This document shows positions 1 through 6,406 of a DNA stretch of 64,000 nt, piece by piece. Made by a program: the position numbers and the translations under genes. Position 1 is the first letter of the stretch, and every line of letters starts with the position of its first letter. Below the pieces are notes generated by a model. It did not search any database. It was given only the letters and a program-made list of their open reading frames with translations, and was not told where the DNA came from. Source of the stretch: Colwellia sp. (lineage in GTDB: Bacteria > Pseudomonadota > Gammaproteobacteria > Enterobacterales > Alteromonadaceae); contig JABSOX010000001.1 of assembly GCA_013215655.1 (NCBI GenBank), positions 1 to 64,000 on the forward strand, given 5' to 3'.

Positions 1-2
1 CG

Positions 3-77
3 TTAGGCGATACTTCTACGTTGGCAGACCCAGCAGTAGTAGATAATTTGATCAGTAATAGAATTGTTCATGGTTAG
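3..77 (+). CDS. C-terminal end of an unidentified protein (partial)
   Basis: The window opens inside a reading frame of 24 codons that ends at a TAG (75-77), about 27 bases before an intrinsic terminator. The residues (beginning LGDTSTLADP and ending ISNRIVHG) match no family I recognise. This frame was chosen because the other two forward frames stop earlier and because a terminator follows at the expected distance. The product cannot be named from so short a tail. Confidence 0.45.
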   Translation, partial: LGDTSTLADPAVVDNLISNRIVHG

Positions 78-104
78 TCATGTGAAATTGTTTTTATATA
101 ATGA

Positions 105-125
105 AGCGCCTTAGGGCGCTTTTTT
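105..125 (+). terminator. Intrinsic terminator after the upstream partial gene
   Basis: A 6-bp perfect stem AGCGCC/GGCGCT with loop TTAG is followed by a T-tract. The next bases begin the AGGA-hairpin repeat with no spacer. Confidence 0.85.
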
Positions 126-270
126 ATGTTCAGGATGAACGGTATGTCGCGGTCACATGGATGTGAATGAGCGACGATATTTAGGATATCACGGGTGTAT
201 GGATGCTGCAGGAGCGACGATTTACTGATGTCTAGCCATATTTATGTTATCGACAAAGCATAAATATGGC
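126..270 (+). repeat. AGGA-hairpin intergenic element, copy A
   Basis: The element starts directly after the terminator T-tract with GTTCAGGATGAAC (128-140), a GTTC/GAAC stem around AGGAT. Further small hairpins follow: CACATGGATGTG (154-165), GATAT-TTAGG-ATATC (176-190) and a TGC-AGGA-GCG fold (207-216). It closes with a 12-bp perfect stem (235-246 with 259-270) around a loop containing CGACAAAG. Related copies lie at 28285, 32455 and 46176. No protein is encoded. The function is unknown. Confidence 0.75.
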
Positions 271-321
271 AGAGTGCACTAAATAAAAACAAATTTTTGC
301 TATACCTGAATAAATTTTATC

Positions 322-362
322 TGTAATATATTCCTTACAAACAAAGTAAATAAATCTTTACA
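322..362 (+). promoter_or_regulatory. Two tandem TyrR-type boxes upstream of aroF-tyrA
   Basis: Two 18-bp sites resemble the TyrR consensus TGTAAAN6TTTACA. Box 1 is TGTAATATATTCCTTACA (322-339) and box 2 is AGTAAATAAATCTTTACA (345-362). Both keep the G and C separated by 14 bases, and the centres lie 23 bp apart. In enterobacteria adjacent strong and weak TyrR boxes control the tyrosine-sensitive aroF-tyrA operon, the same gene pair as here. The sites are seen directly; TyrR control is inferred, since tyrR is not in the window. Confidence 0.75.
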
Positions 363-414
363 GAATGATTATTAAAATAAAATAAAAAATACACTCTATT
401 ATTACCTTCCATAC

Positions 415-441
415 TTAAGCTAGGTCTAAGTCCTAGCTTAA
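415..441 (+). other. Perfect 10-bp hairpin in the aroF leader
   Basis: TTAAGCTAGG (415-424) pairs perfectly with CCTAGCTTAA (432-441) around a 7-base loop. No T-tract follows, so it is not an ordinary terminator. It lies 45 bases upstream of the aroF start and would be in the 5' untranslated RNA if transcription starts near the TyrR boxes. Confidence 0.6.
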
Positions 442-486
442 TTGTTCTATATTTAATCTTAGCCTATCTGTAAAACGGAAATTATT

Positions 487-1581
487 ATGTCACTACAACC
501 AAACCATGCTGCTTTAAATAGAAGCTCATTAAACGACATCCATGTAAATTCGGAAGAGGTACTCATTACTCCTGAAGTATTACGTGCTGAATTACCATTA
601 TCTGGTACAGGAAAAGAGTTTGTTAAAAATTCTAGGCAGGTTATTTCAAATATTATTCATAAAAAAGATCACCGTTTATTGGTGATCTGTGGCCCTTGCT
701 CTGTTCATGATGTGGGTGCGGCGAAGGAATATGCACGAGCATTAAAAAAATTACATCTCCAATATCAAGATAGTTTATTTATAGTCATGCGGGTATATTT
801 TGAAAAACCACGTACAACCATTGGCTGGAAGGGATTAATTAATGATCCTAAAATGGATGGTTCATTTGATGTTGAGTCTGGTTTACGTAAAGCGCGAGAG
901 TTACTCATATACTTAACTGATTTAGGTTTGCCTTTGGCAACAGAAGCGCTTGATCCAATAAGCCCTCAATATTTGGCTGAGTTATTTAGCTGGTCGGCGA
1001 TAGGAGCGCGAACAACAGAGTCACAAACCCATCGTGAAATGGCGTCTGGACTATCTATGCCAATAGGTTTTAAGAATGGTACCAACGGGAGTCTAGGTGT
1101 GGCAATTAATGCTCTGCAGTCAGCGGCTTCTTCTCATCGTTTTATGGGAATTAATAAGCAAGGACAAGTAGCATTAATCAAAACGTCAGGAAACCCCGAT
1201 GGTCATGTGATCTTACGTGGTGGCAACCAACCTAACTATGATTCAGTTAATGTTGCTCTGTGTGAACAAGAGTTGTCAGCGCACCAATTAGAACCAGGCA
1301 TCGTTGTTGATTGCTCTCATGGTAATTCCAATAAAGACTATACACGACAACCTTTGGTTGCAGAAAATGTGTTTAATCAAATATGTGAGGGTAATAAATC
1401 TATTATCGGTATCATGCTTGAAAGTAACCTACACTCGGGTAATCAAAGTGACTCATTACCTAAAGAAGAATTGTTATATGGCGTTTCGGTTACTGACGCA
1501 TGCATAGACATGGACACAACAAATCAATTGATTGAATTAGCGAATAAAAAGCTAAGTTCTGTACTCAATCATCGTATTTAA
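487..1581 (+). CDS. aroF: 3-deoxy-7-phosphoheptulonate synthase (class I, AroF/AroG/AroH type)
   Basis: This enzyme condenses phosphoenolpyruvate with erythrose 4-phosphate, the first step of the shikimate pathway. The protein is 364 residues, close to the usual 350-360. It carries the GPCSVHD motif (about residues 69-75, with the metal-ligand Cys71), the RVYFEKPRTT-GWKG segment near 102-116 and DCSHGNSNK near 274. The TIM barrel looks complete. The symbol aroF, the tyrosine-sensitive form, is preferred over aroG or aroH because tyrA follows 31 bases downstream in the same direction and two TyrR-type boxes lie upstream, as in the enterobacterial aroF-tyrA operon. Isoenzyme specificity is inferred from that context only. 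Confidence 0.93.
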   Translation: MSLQPNHAALNRSSLNDIHVNSEEVLITPEVLRAELPLSGTGKEFVKNSRQVISNIIHKKDHRLLVICGPCSVHDVGAAKEYARALKKLHLQYQDSLFIVMRVYFEKPRTTIGWKGLINDPKMDGSFDVESGLRKARELLIYLTDLGLPLATEALDPISPQYLAELFSWSAIGARTTESQTHREMASGLSMPIGFKNGTNGSLGVAINALQSAASSHRFMGINKQGQVALIKTSGNPDGHVILRGGNQPNYDSVNVALCEQELSAHQLEPGIVVDCSHGNSNKDYTRQPLVAENVFNQICEGNKSIIGIMLESNLHSGNQSDSLPKEELLYGVSVTDACIDMDTTNQLIELANKKLSSVLNHRI

Positions 1582-1612
1582 TGATTCCTTAGACTGTTGG
1601 ATTGGTAATTTG

Positions 1613-2752
1613 ATGAAGACCTCTAGTTTTGAAAAAGAAATTAATGTTTTAAGAAATGATATTGATGAAGTAGATAGTCAATTGGTAAAACTATTGGCAA
1701 AACGTCGCAAGATCACCACTAATGTTGGGAAATTAAAAAGTGCAGCCGGCATGCCTATTTATGTTCCTGAACGAGAAGCCGCTTTATTAAGAAAGCATCG
1801 TGAAAATGCAGAAAATGCAGGGTTGTCAGCTGACCTCATTGAAGATATTTTACGCAGATTGATGCGTGACTCCTACATTAGTCAAGATGCAAATGGTTAC
1901 AGATGTGTGAATACAGCGTGCAAAAAAATAGTCATTGTAGGCGGGGCTGGGCAACTTGGTAAAATATTTGTCGATTTATTTACTCGCTCTGAATATAAGG
2001 TCAGTATTTTAGAGGAAAATGATTGGTCAAGAAGCCATGAAATACTGGCTGATGTTAGTGTTGTTATTGTCGCGGTACCTATTCGTTGGACTTCCTCAAT
2101 TATTCAAAAACTCAACAACTTGCCTGATGATTGCATACTTGCCGATATTACTAGTATCAAAGAAAAACCATTATATGAAATGATGAAAGTACATGCTGGT
2201 CCAGTAGTAGGTCTACATCCAATGTTTGGCCCAGACATTTCAAATTTAATAAAACAAACGATTATAGTTTGTGATGGGCGTTTATCTAACAAATACTGCT
2301 GGTTATTAGAACAGTTTCAAGTGTGGGGAGCAAAAACTTACTCTGTTGAGGCGAATTCTCATGATAAAGCGATGTCGATGGTGCAAGTGATGCGTCATTT
2401 TTCCACTATAGCTTATGGCTATCATTTAATGACTGAAGGCGCTAATTTGTCACAATTAGTCGAAATGAGCTCTCCTATTTACCGGTTAGAGCTCATAATG
2501 GTTGGGCGACTATTTGCACAAAACCCTATTTTGTATTCAGATATTATATTTGCTAACCCTGACAATATTTCAATGATGAAACGATTTGCTTTACGATTCT
2601 TGGAGTTATTAAAAGATGTCGAACAAGGAGATAAAGACGCTTTTGTTGAGATGTTCAAACAGGTGTCTAATTGGTTTGGCAATTATGCCAATGACTTTTT
2701 AAAAGAAAGTAAAGCAATGTTACTTAAAGCCGATGATCTTAAAAGTAATTAG
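1613..2752 (+). CDS. tyrA: Bifunctional chorismate mutase / prephenate dehydrogenase (T-protein)
   Basis: The N-terminal 90 residues form an AroQ-type chorismate mutase helix bundle, with the family pattern of LRNDIDEVDSQLVKLLAKR followed by a Lys-rich helix. A Rossmann NAD-binding start (IVGGAGQLG, near residue 105) and a prephenate dehydrogenase domain follow. Together they convert chorismate to prephenate and then to 4-hydroxyphenylpyruvate for tyrosine. I chose the ATG at 1613; a TTG lies directly before it at 1610 and the frame is open there. It sits just after aroF and is very likely co-transcribed. The downstream unknown gene is convergent, and no clear terminator lies between them. 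Confidence 0.95.
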   Translation: MKTSSFEKEINVLRNDIDEVDSQLVKLLAKRRKITTNVGKLKSAAGMPIYVPEREAALLRKHRENAENAGLSADLIEDILRRLMRDSYISQDANGYRCVNTACKKIVIVGGAGQLGKIFVDLFTRSEYKVSILEENDWSRSHEILADVSVVIVAVPIRWTSSIIQKLNNLPDDCILADITSIKEKPLYEMMKVHAGPVVGLHPMFGPDISNLIKQTIIVCDGRLSNKYCWLLEQFQVWGAKTYSVEANSHDKAMSMVQVMRHFSTIAYGYHLMTEGANLSQLVEMSSPIYRLELIMVGRLFAQNPILYSDIIFANPDNISMMKRFALRFLELLKDVEQGDKDAFVEMFKQVSNWFGNYANDFLKESKAMLLKADDLKSN

Positions 2753-2786
2753 TCTGTATTAGTTCCAGCTTGGTATACATAGTTAT

Positions 2787-3515
2787 CTATTTTAATGAGA
2801 TTTCGATGTATTGATCGACTTTTTTATTATTTAATCGTTGTGGTGAAAGTTGATCAACGATCTCTAATGTTTTTGTGATATTGGTAAGATTGACTTTATC
2901 GTCAAGTGCCATGGTATTAAAGGCTTGACTTGAAATTATGTCTTTAAATATTAAGATAGTTTCTTTTAAATCACTTTTAAAGTTTGGTAATCGTTTAGCT
3001 TCTTCAACATCGCTTAAAATACGTTGAGCAGAATTTAACGATTTTATCATCGCAACTAGAGACTCTTTTTCTTCGGGAGTTGCTTGCTCTAACTCTTTGT
3101 CATCTAATTTATCTAAACGTTCTTTAAATTCATTTATATAGTCAATTAGAGTAGTGCTTGAGGTTTTTTCTATTTTGTTGTCAGTTTCGTTGGAGACTGA
3201 GTTTTCAGAAAGTTTTAAATAGTCATTTTTGGAAATAAAACCTAACTCGTAGGTTCTTTCAACCAGTGCATTTACATCAATTACGGTTAATGCTCCACCT
3301 TTAAAAAACTCATTACTTAGTGCATTTAATTTTTCGGCTCTGCTGGATAAATGCAAGTTTTTTTGAGGAGCAACGACCGTAGCATTGTTTTTATCAATAC
3401 TGTTTGATGACTGTTTCTCACCGACAACTTGGTTTGAAAAGTCACTACTTGGGCGTGTATTGGTATTTGCCGTATGGTTAGAGTTAAACAAAGTATAATT
3501 GTTGATCATCAGCAT
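2787..3515 (-). CDS. Uncharacterised 242-residue protein
   Basis: I do not recognise the family. The protein has no signal peptide or membrane segment. Its first 60 residues are rich in Asn, Ser and Thr and look disordered. The rest is predicted helical and strongly charged, with an acidic stretch near the middle (KLDDKELEQATPEEKES). The start is uncertain: ATG at 3515 and a second ATG two codons on are both possible, and neither has a good ribosome binding site. It is convergent with tyrA and divergent from the thioredoxin-like lipoprotein gene. A complete open frame of this length in AT-rich DNA, with normal amino-acid composition, supports a real gene. Confidence 0.7.
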   Translation of the reverse strand: MLMINNYTLFNSNHTANTNTRPSSDFSNQVVGEKQSSNSIDKNNATVVAPQKNLHLSSRAEKLNALSNEFFKGGALTVIDVNALVERTYELGFISKNDYLKLSENSVSNETDNKIEKTSSTTLIDYINEFKERLDKLDDKELEQATPEEKESLVAMIKSLNSAQRILSDVEEAKRLPNFKSDLKETILIFKDIISSQAFNTMALDDKVNLTNITKTLEIVDQLSPQRLNNKKVDQYIEISLK

Positions 3516-3675
3516 GATTAAATAATTGACAGTTATATTTATTAAGCGGGTTTCATGCCAATCATGTTATGTCACTTGGAGCAAAGTGTTTTTATAATTC
3601 ATCTTTACCTTACTACAGATTACTTGTATAAGTTGCCCTTGTATTATAAATCAATATAAAAACCTAGGGAACATA

Positions 3676-4146
3676 ATGACGTATACGCAAATATTTATAA
3701 TAAATTTATGCTTAATTATTGGCTTAAGTGCTTGTGCTAGCGGAAATAAAATTATGGTTGGTATAGTGAGCCAAGATAAATTAATGACAGATAAAAAATT
3801 TGTATTGGATACTTCTGAGTTTACTCTTTCTGATGAGGACTTAAAACAGGTTACGCGCTGGCCTGATGATTTACATATTGATATTTATTTTGGTACTTGG
3901 TGTCATGATAGTCAGCGAGAAGTCCCTAAAATGTTAAATATATTGAAAGCAAACAACGGTATATCAAGCCAATTAATTGCCTTGGATTATGATAAGAGTG
4001 ATCCTCAAGGGCTAGCCGAGAGCCAGGGTATCAAATACACACCAACATTTATTGTTTTTATGGGTGATAAAGAACTTGGCCGCGTCATCGAGCGACCAGT
4101 ACAGGACTTAGTCACGGACATCACGGAAATGGTTGCCGGTTATTAG
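3676..4146 (+). CDS. Thioredoxin-fold lipoprotein
   Basis: The protein is 156 residues. An N-terminal hydrophobic segment ends in a lipobox (LSAC, Cys20), so it is probably anchored in the inner or outer membrane facing the periplasm. The rest is a thioredoxin fold: a strand leading to GTWCHDSQREVP (about 73-84) and the cis-proline segment KYTPTFIVF. The active site is CHDS, with Ser in place of the second Cys. A CxxS site usually acts in monothiol or isomerase-type reactions, or binds a partner, and does not act as a full dithiol reductant. AGGGAAC precedes the ATG. It stands alone between the unknown gene and a porin pseudogene. Confidence 0.8.
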   Translation: MTYTQIFIINLCLIIGLSACASGNKIMVGIVSQDKLMTDKKFVLDTSEFTLSDEDLKQVTRWPDDLHIDIYFGTWCHDSQREVPKMLNILKANNGISSQLIALDYDKSDPQGLAESQGIKYTPTFIVFMGDKELGRVIERPVQDLVTDITEMVAGY

Positions 4147-4234
4147 CCGTAAAGACAATAACTTCGACAATCGTGACGTTTAAAATACTAAAAAGCAGTC
4201 ATTAGGAAGGACTGCGTCGTACCCGTGTTCTTTA

Positions 4235-4871
4235 TCATGATAGATTATTTATCCATATTGTTAATTTTTCAAGCAGACTTTCTGGCTTAATGCATTTCTC
4301 TTTATCTCTTTCCATAAAACTGAAGTATTTTGAACTTGTGCTACCGTCAGGCTGTCCGGTTCGCCAAATTAGCCTATTTGTAAAAGCAGCGAGTCGAATT
4401 TATAACCTATGTACATATCTTTTATTTTAGTTTCGTTACTTGAAAAGTTAAACTGAGCTTTCCACAGCCATTTTTTATACATTTTGCCTTTGATAAATAC
4501 GCGCGCTTTTCCGAACTCTGTTCCATCAGTAAATTGATAATTAATCGCACTGTAATTAGTAGCATCTACCTGAATGCGACACCTATCTGATATTTAAAAT
4601 CACCCGTTGGGGCTTGATGCTAAGTTTGTCTTTATTATTAACGGTAGTGTGTTCAACTTTACAATCACTTTGGCTGTGCCTCTTGGTTTTATTCGGTACT
4701 TTTTCTTTTAGTGTTTTTTACCAAGATATTGCTTTTCAATATTTTTGACTAAGCTATCAAATTGCAACGCGGTAATGATGTCGTAATCTCTGAGGCATTT
4801 ATATATGTTGAGCTCATCTGCCTTTACAGGGCTTATATAAGACAACAAGCTAAGTAATAAAGTAAACGATG
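4235..4871 (-). pseudogene. Degraded phosphate-selective porin (OprO/OprP family) gene
   Basis: Read on the minus strand, three frames give consecutive pieces of a porin O/P. First comes a signal-peptide-like segment ending PVKA followed by DELNIYKC. Next is a segment ending KDKLSIKPQR. After a stop and frame change comes the conserved strand pair YQFTDGTEFGKARVFIKGK then KAQFNFSS-KDMYIGYKF, then FGEPDSLT and, in another frame, TSSKYFSFMERD. The start codon is gone, there are several frameshifts and stops, and the C-terminal two thirds of the normal roughly 400-residue barrel are absent. The family assignment rests on the conserved order DGTEFxxAR, KxQFNF, DxYIGY, FGEPxSL and SFMER. It is not a working gene. 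Confidence 0.8.
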
Positions 4872-5085
4872 ATTAACTGCAGGACGGGATATTGGCTTTT
4901 AATCGGCATTATTAAAGTTCTAGAACATATGGGTTACTTTCCACAGGCACTAATATCTAGCGTTAACTTTGAATATCAATGACCAGCATTAATCTGAGTC
5001 AGGCTCATTGTAAAAAGGAGCGGAAAATCAAAGTAGTTCTCTTATAAACATATTTGAGATTAGTTGAATATTCCAATTTAACCAT

Positions 5086-5099
5086 TTGATGAACATCAT
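5086..5099 (+). promoter_or_regulatory. Imperfect FNR-type site
   Basis: TTGATGAACATCAT differs from the FNR consensus TTGAT-N4-ATCAA only in the last base. It lies 150 bp upstream of a perfect site and 75 bases before a small ORF (5161-5211), so it could serve that ORF or act as a distal site for nap. Confidence 0.45.
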
Positions 5100-5160
5100 T
5101 TTTAATTTATAAGGCTTAAACCAGTATAGCTGTATGAATATTTTGTATTGGAGGGGATTA

Positions 5161-5211
5161 ATGAAAAACATCATAAACGAATATGTTTTATTATTTAATT
5201 ATTATCAATAA
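5161..5211 (+). CDS. Possible 16-residue small protein or leader peptide
   Basis: An ATG with a very strong Shine-Dalgarno sequence (GGAGGGG, ending five bases before the start) opens a 16-codon frame, MKNIINEYVLLFNYYQ, in the nap upstream region. It lies between an imperfect FNR-type site and the perfect one, so it would precede the main nap promoter. The strength of the ribosome binding site, better than at most genes in the window, is the only reason to list it. Translation is unproven. Confidence 0.35.
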   Translation: MKNIINEYVLLFNYYQ

Positions 5212-5235
5212 AAACTCTAAGGTACTAAGGAAACA

Positions 5236-5249
5236 TTGATTGAAATCAA
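5236..5249 (+). promoter_or_regulatory. Perfect FNR-type site upstream of nap
   Basis: TTGATTGAAATCAA is an exact TTGAT-N4-ATCAA palindrome, 100 bases upstream of napF. FNR (called EtrA in Shewanella) activates anaerobic respiration genes when oxygen is absent. Induction of this nap operon under low oxygen is therefore likely; the regulator itself lies outside the window. Confidence 0.8.
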
Positions 5250-5348
5250 TATTTCAAATAATAGCTTAGTTAAACTATATCCATATATTGAAATCATCAT
5301 TATCCTCGAAGTTTACTTGTTAAATACAGCAGTAAGGCAGCAATAAAT

Positions 5349-5870
5349 ATGGTTGATTTAGCACGTAGAAATTTTTTCCGAGGCAAAAAAATATCAATTC
5401 CCTCGGCGATTAGACTCCCTTGGGTTATTGATGAACAACACTTTATCGATGACTGTACCCAATGTGGCGAATGCGTAAAGAGCTGTGAAGAAAATATTAT
5501 TGTTAAAGGTGATGGTGGTTTCCCAGAAATAGACTTCTCACAGGGTGAATGTACTTTTTGTCAAAAGTGTATTGATGTTTGTAAACAACCGTTGTTTATT
5601 GATGAAAGAGCGAACAGTCAGACGGCTTGGCGCTTAGACATAAAAATAAAAGATAATTGTTTAGCAAAAAATAATGTGGTTTGCCAAAGTTGCCAAGATA
5701 GTTGTGAGCCTGAGGCTATTAATTTCGCATATTTACTGTCGAAAACACCTCAGCCTCAAATAGCACTAGATAAATGTAATGGCTGCGGTGCATGTGTTTC
5801 CATCTGTCCACAAGCAGCTATTGAGTTAAACCCAAAATTAGCACCAATATTAATAACAGAATCCACATAG
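5349..5870 (+). CDS. napF: NapF ferredoxin-type protein
   Basis: The protein is 173 residues with four Cys clusters for [4Fe-4S] centres: Cys36/39/42/46, Cys68/71/74/78, an irregular third set (Cys104, 112, 115, 119) and Cys143/146/149/153. NapF is a cytoplasmic iron-sulfur protein that interacts with NapA and is thought to help its maturation before Tat export. The N-terminal DLARRNFFRG is typical of NapF, where the twin Arg is not an export signal. It is the first gene of the nap operon and follows the perfect FNR-type site. The third cluster departs from the regular CxxCxxC spacing. Confidence 0.92.
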   Translation: MVDLARRNFFRGKKISIPSAIRLPWVIDEQHFIDDCTQCGECVKSCEENIIVKGDGGFPEIDFSQGECTFCQKCIDVCKQPLFIDERANSQTAWRLDIKIKDNCLAKNNVVCQSCQDSCEPEAINFAYLLSKTPQPQIALDKCNGCGACVSICPQAAIELNPKLAPILITEST

Positions 5871-5898
5871 AACTTTACCCGTATTTCCGGAGAATAAA

Positions 5899-6042
5899 AT
5901 GAGTGCACTTGAGCAAATGATTTGGAACGTTTTAGGCTACTCGTCTATGCCAGTTATCTTCTTAGTTGGCTTTGCCGGTACTGCGTTAGTTGCAGTCGCA
6001 GTGTTAAAAATGGTTGGCGCTAAAGCAACAAATCACAAGTAA
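5899..6042 (+). CDS. napE: Small single-span membrane protein, NapE/TorE-like
   Basis: A 47-residue protein begins at ATG 5899 with GGAG eight bases upstream. It has one hydrophobic segment (about residues 16-40, starting MPVIFLVGFAG) and a short basic tail. It lies between napF and napD, where many nap operons carry napE, a small integral membrane protein of unknown role; related TorE proteins occur in TMAO reductase operons. The N-terminus is shorter than in classical NapE, so position supports the name more than sequence does. Confidence 0.7.
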   Translation: MSALEQMIWNVLGYSSMPVIFLVGFAGTALVAVAVLKMVGAKATNHK

Positions 6043-6100
6043 ATCCAGAAAAAATTTAAAATAAAACAACCTAATTTAGAAATGAGAAAGGGTTAATAGT

Positions 6101-6406
6101 TTGATTAATTTGTTAAAAGAAGAACCAATCAACATTGCCGGTGTGCTTTTTGTTGCCCAGCCGGATAAAACAGAACAAGTATCTGTTGAACTCGCTGCTT
6201 TTCCCGGAGCTGAAGTGCATGAAATTGGCGATAACGGCTCTATGGTAGTTACCATAGAAGAAAACGATTTAAATAGGGGTGAAAAAGGCAAAGGCCTGAT
6301 TAACATCATCACAGATATGAGTAAGTTACCGGGTGTGATCTCATCATCATTGATTTTTCATCATAATGATTATGGCCTACCACAACATCAGGGGGTTAAA
6401 GTATGA
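6101..6406 (+). CDS. napD: NapD chaperone
   Basis: NapD binds the twin-arginine signal of NapA in the cytoplasm and holds it back until the cofactor is inserted. The 101-residue protein opens with [12 protein letters not shown], the ferredoxin-like beta strand typical of the family, and has the [18 protein letters not shown] region. No ATG is available: the frame starts at TTG 6101, ten bases after AGAAAGGG, and the only upstream ATG (6082) stops after four codons. Its stop overlaps the napA start by four bases (ATGA), so the two are translationally coupled. The C-terminal part is longer than in E. coli NapD. Confidence 0.9.
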   Translation: MINLLKEEPINIAGVLFVAQPDKTEQVSVELAAFPGAEVHEIGDNGSMVVTIEENDLNRGEKGKGLINIITDMSKLPGVISSSLIFHHNDYGLPQHQGVKV

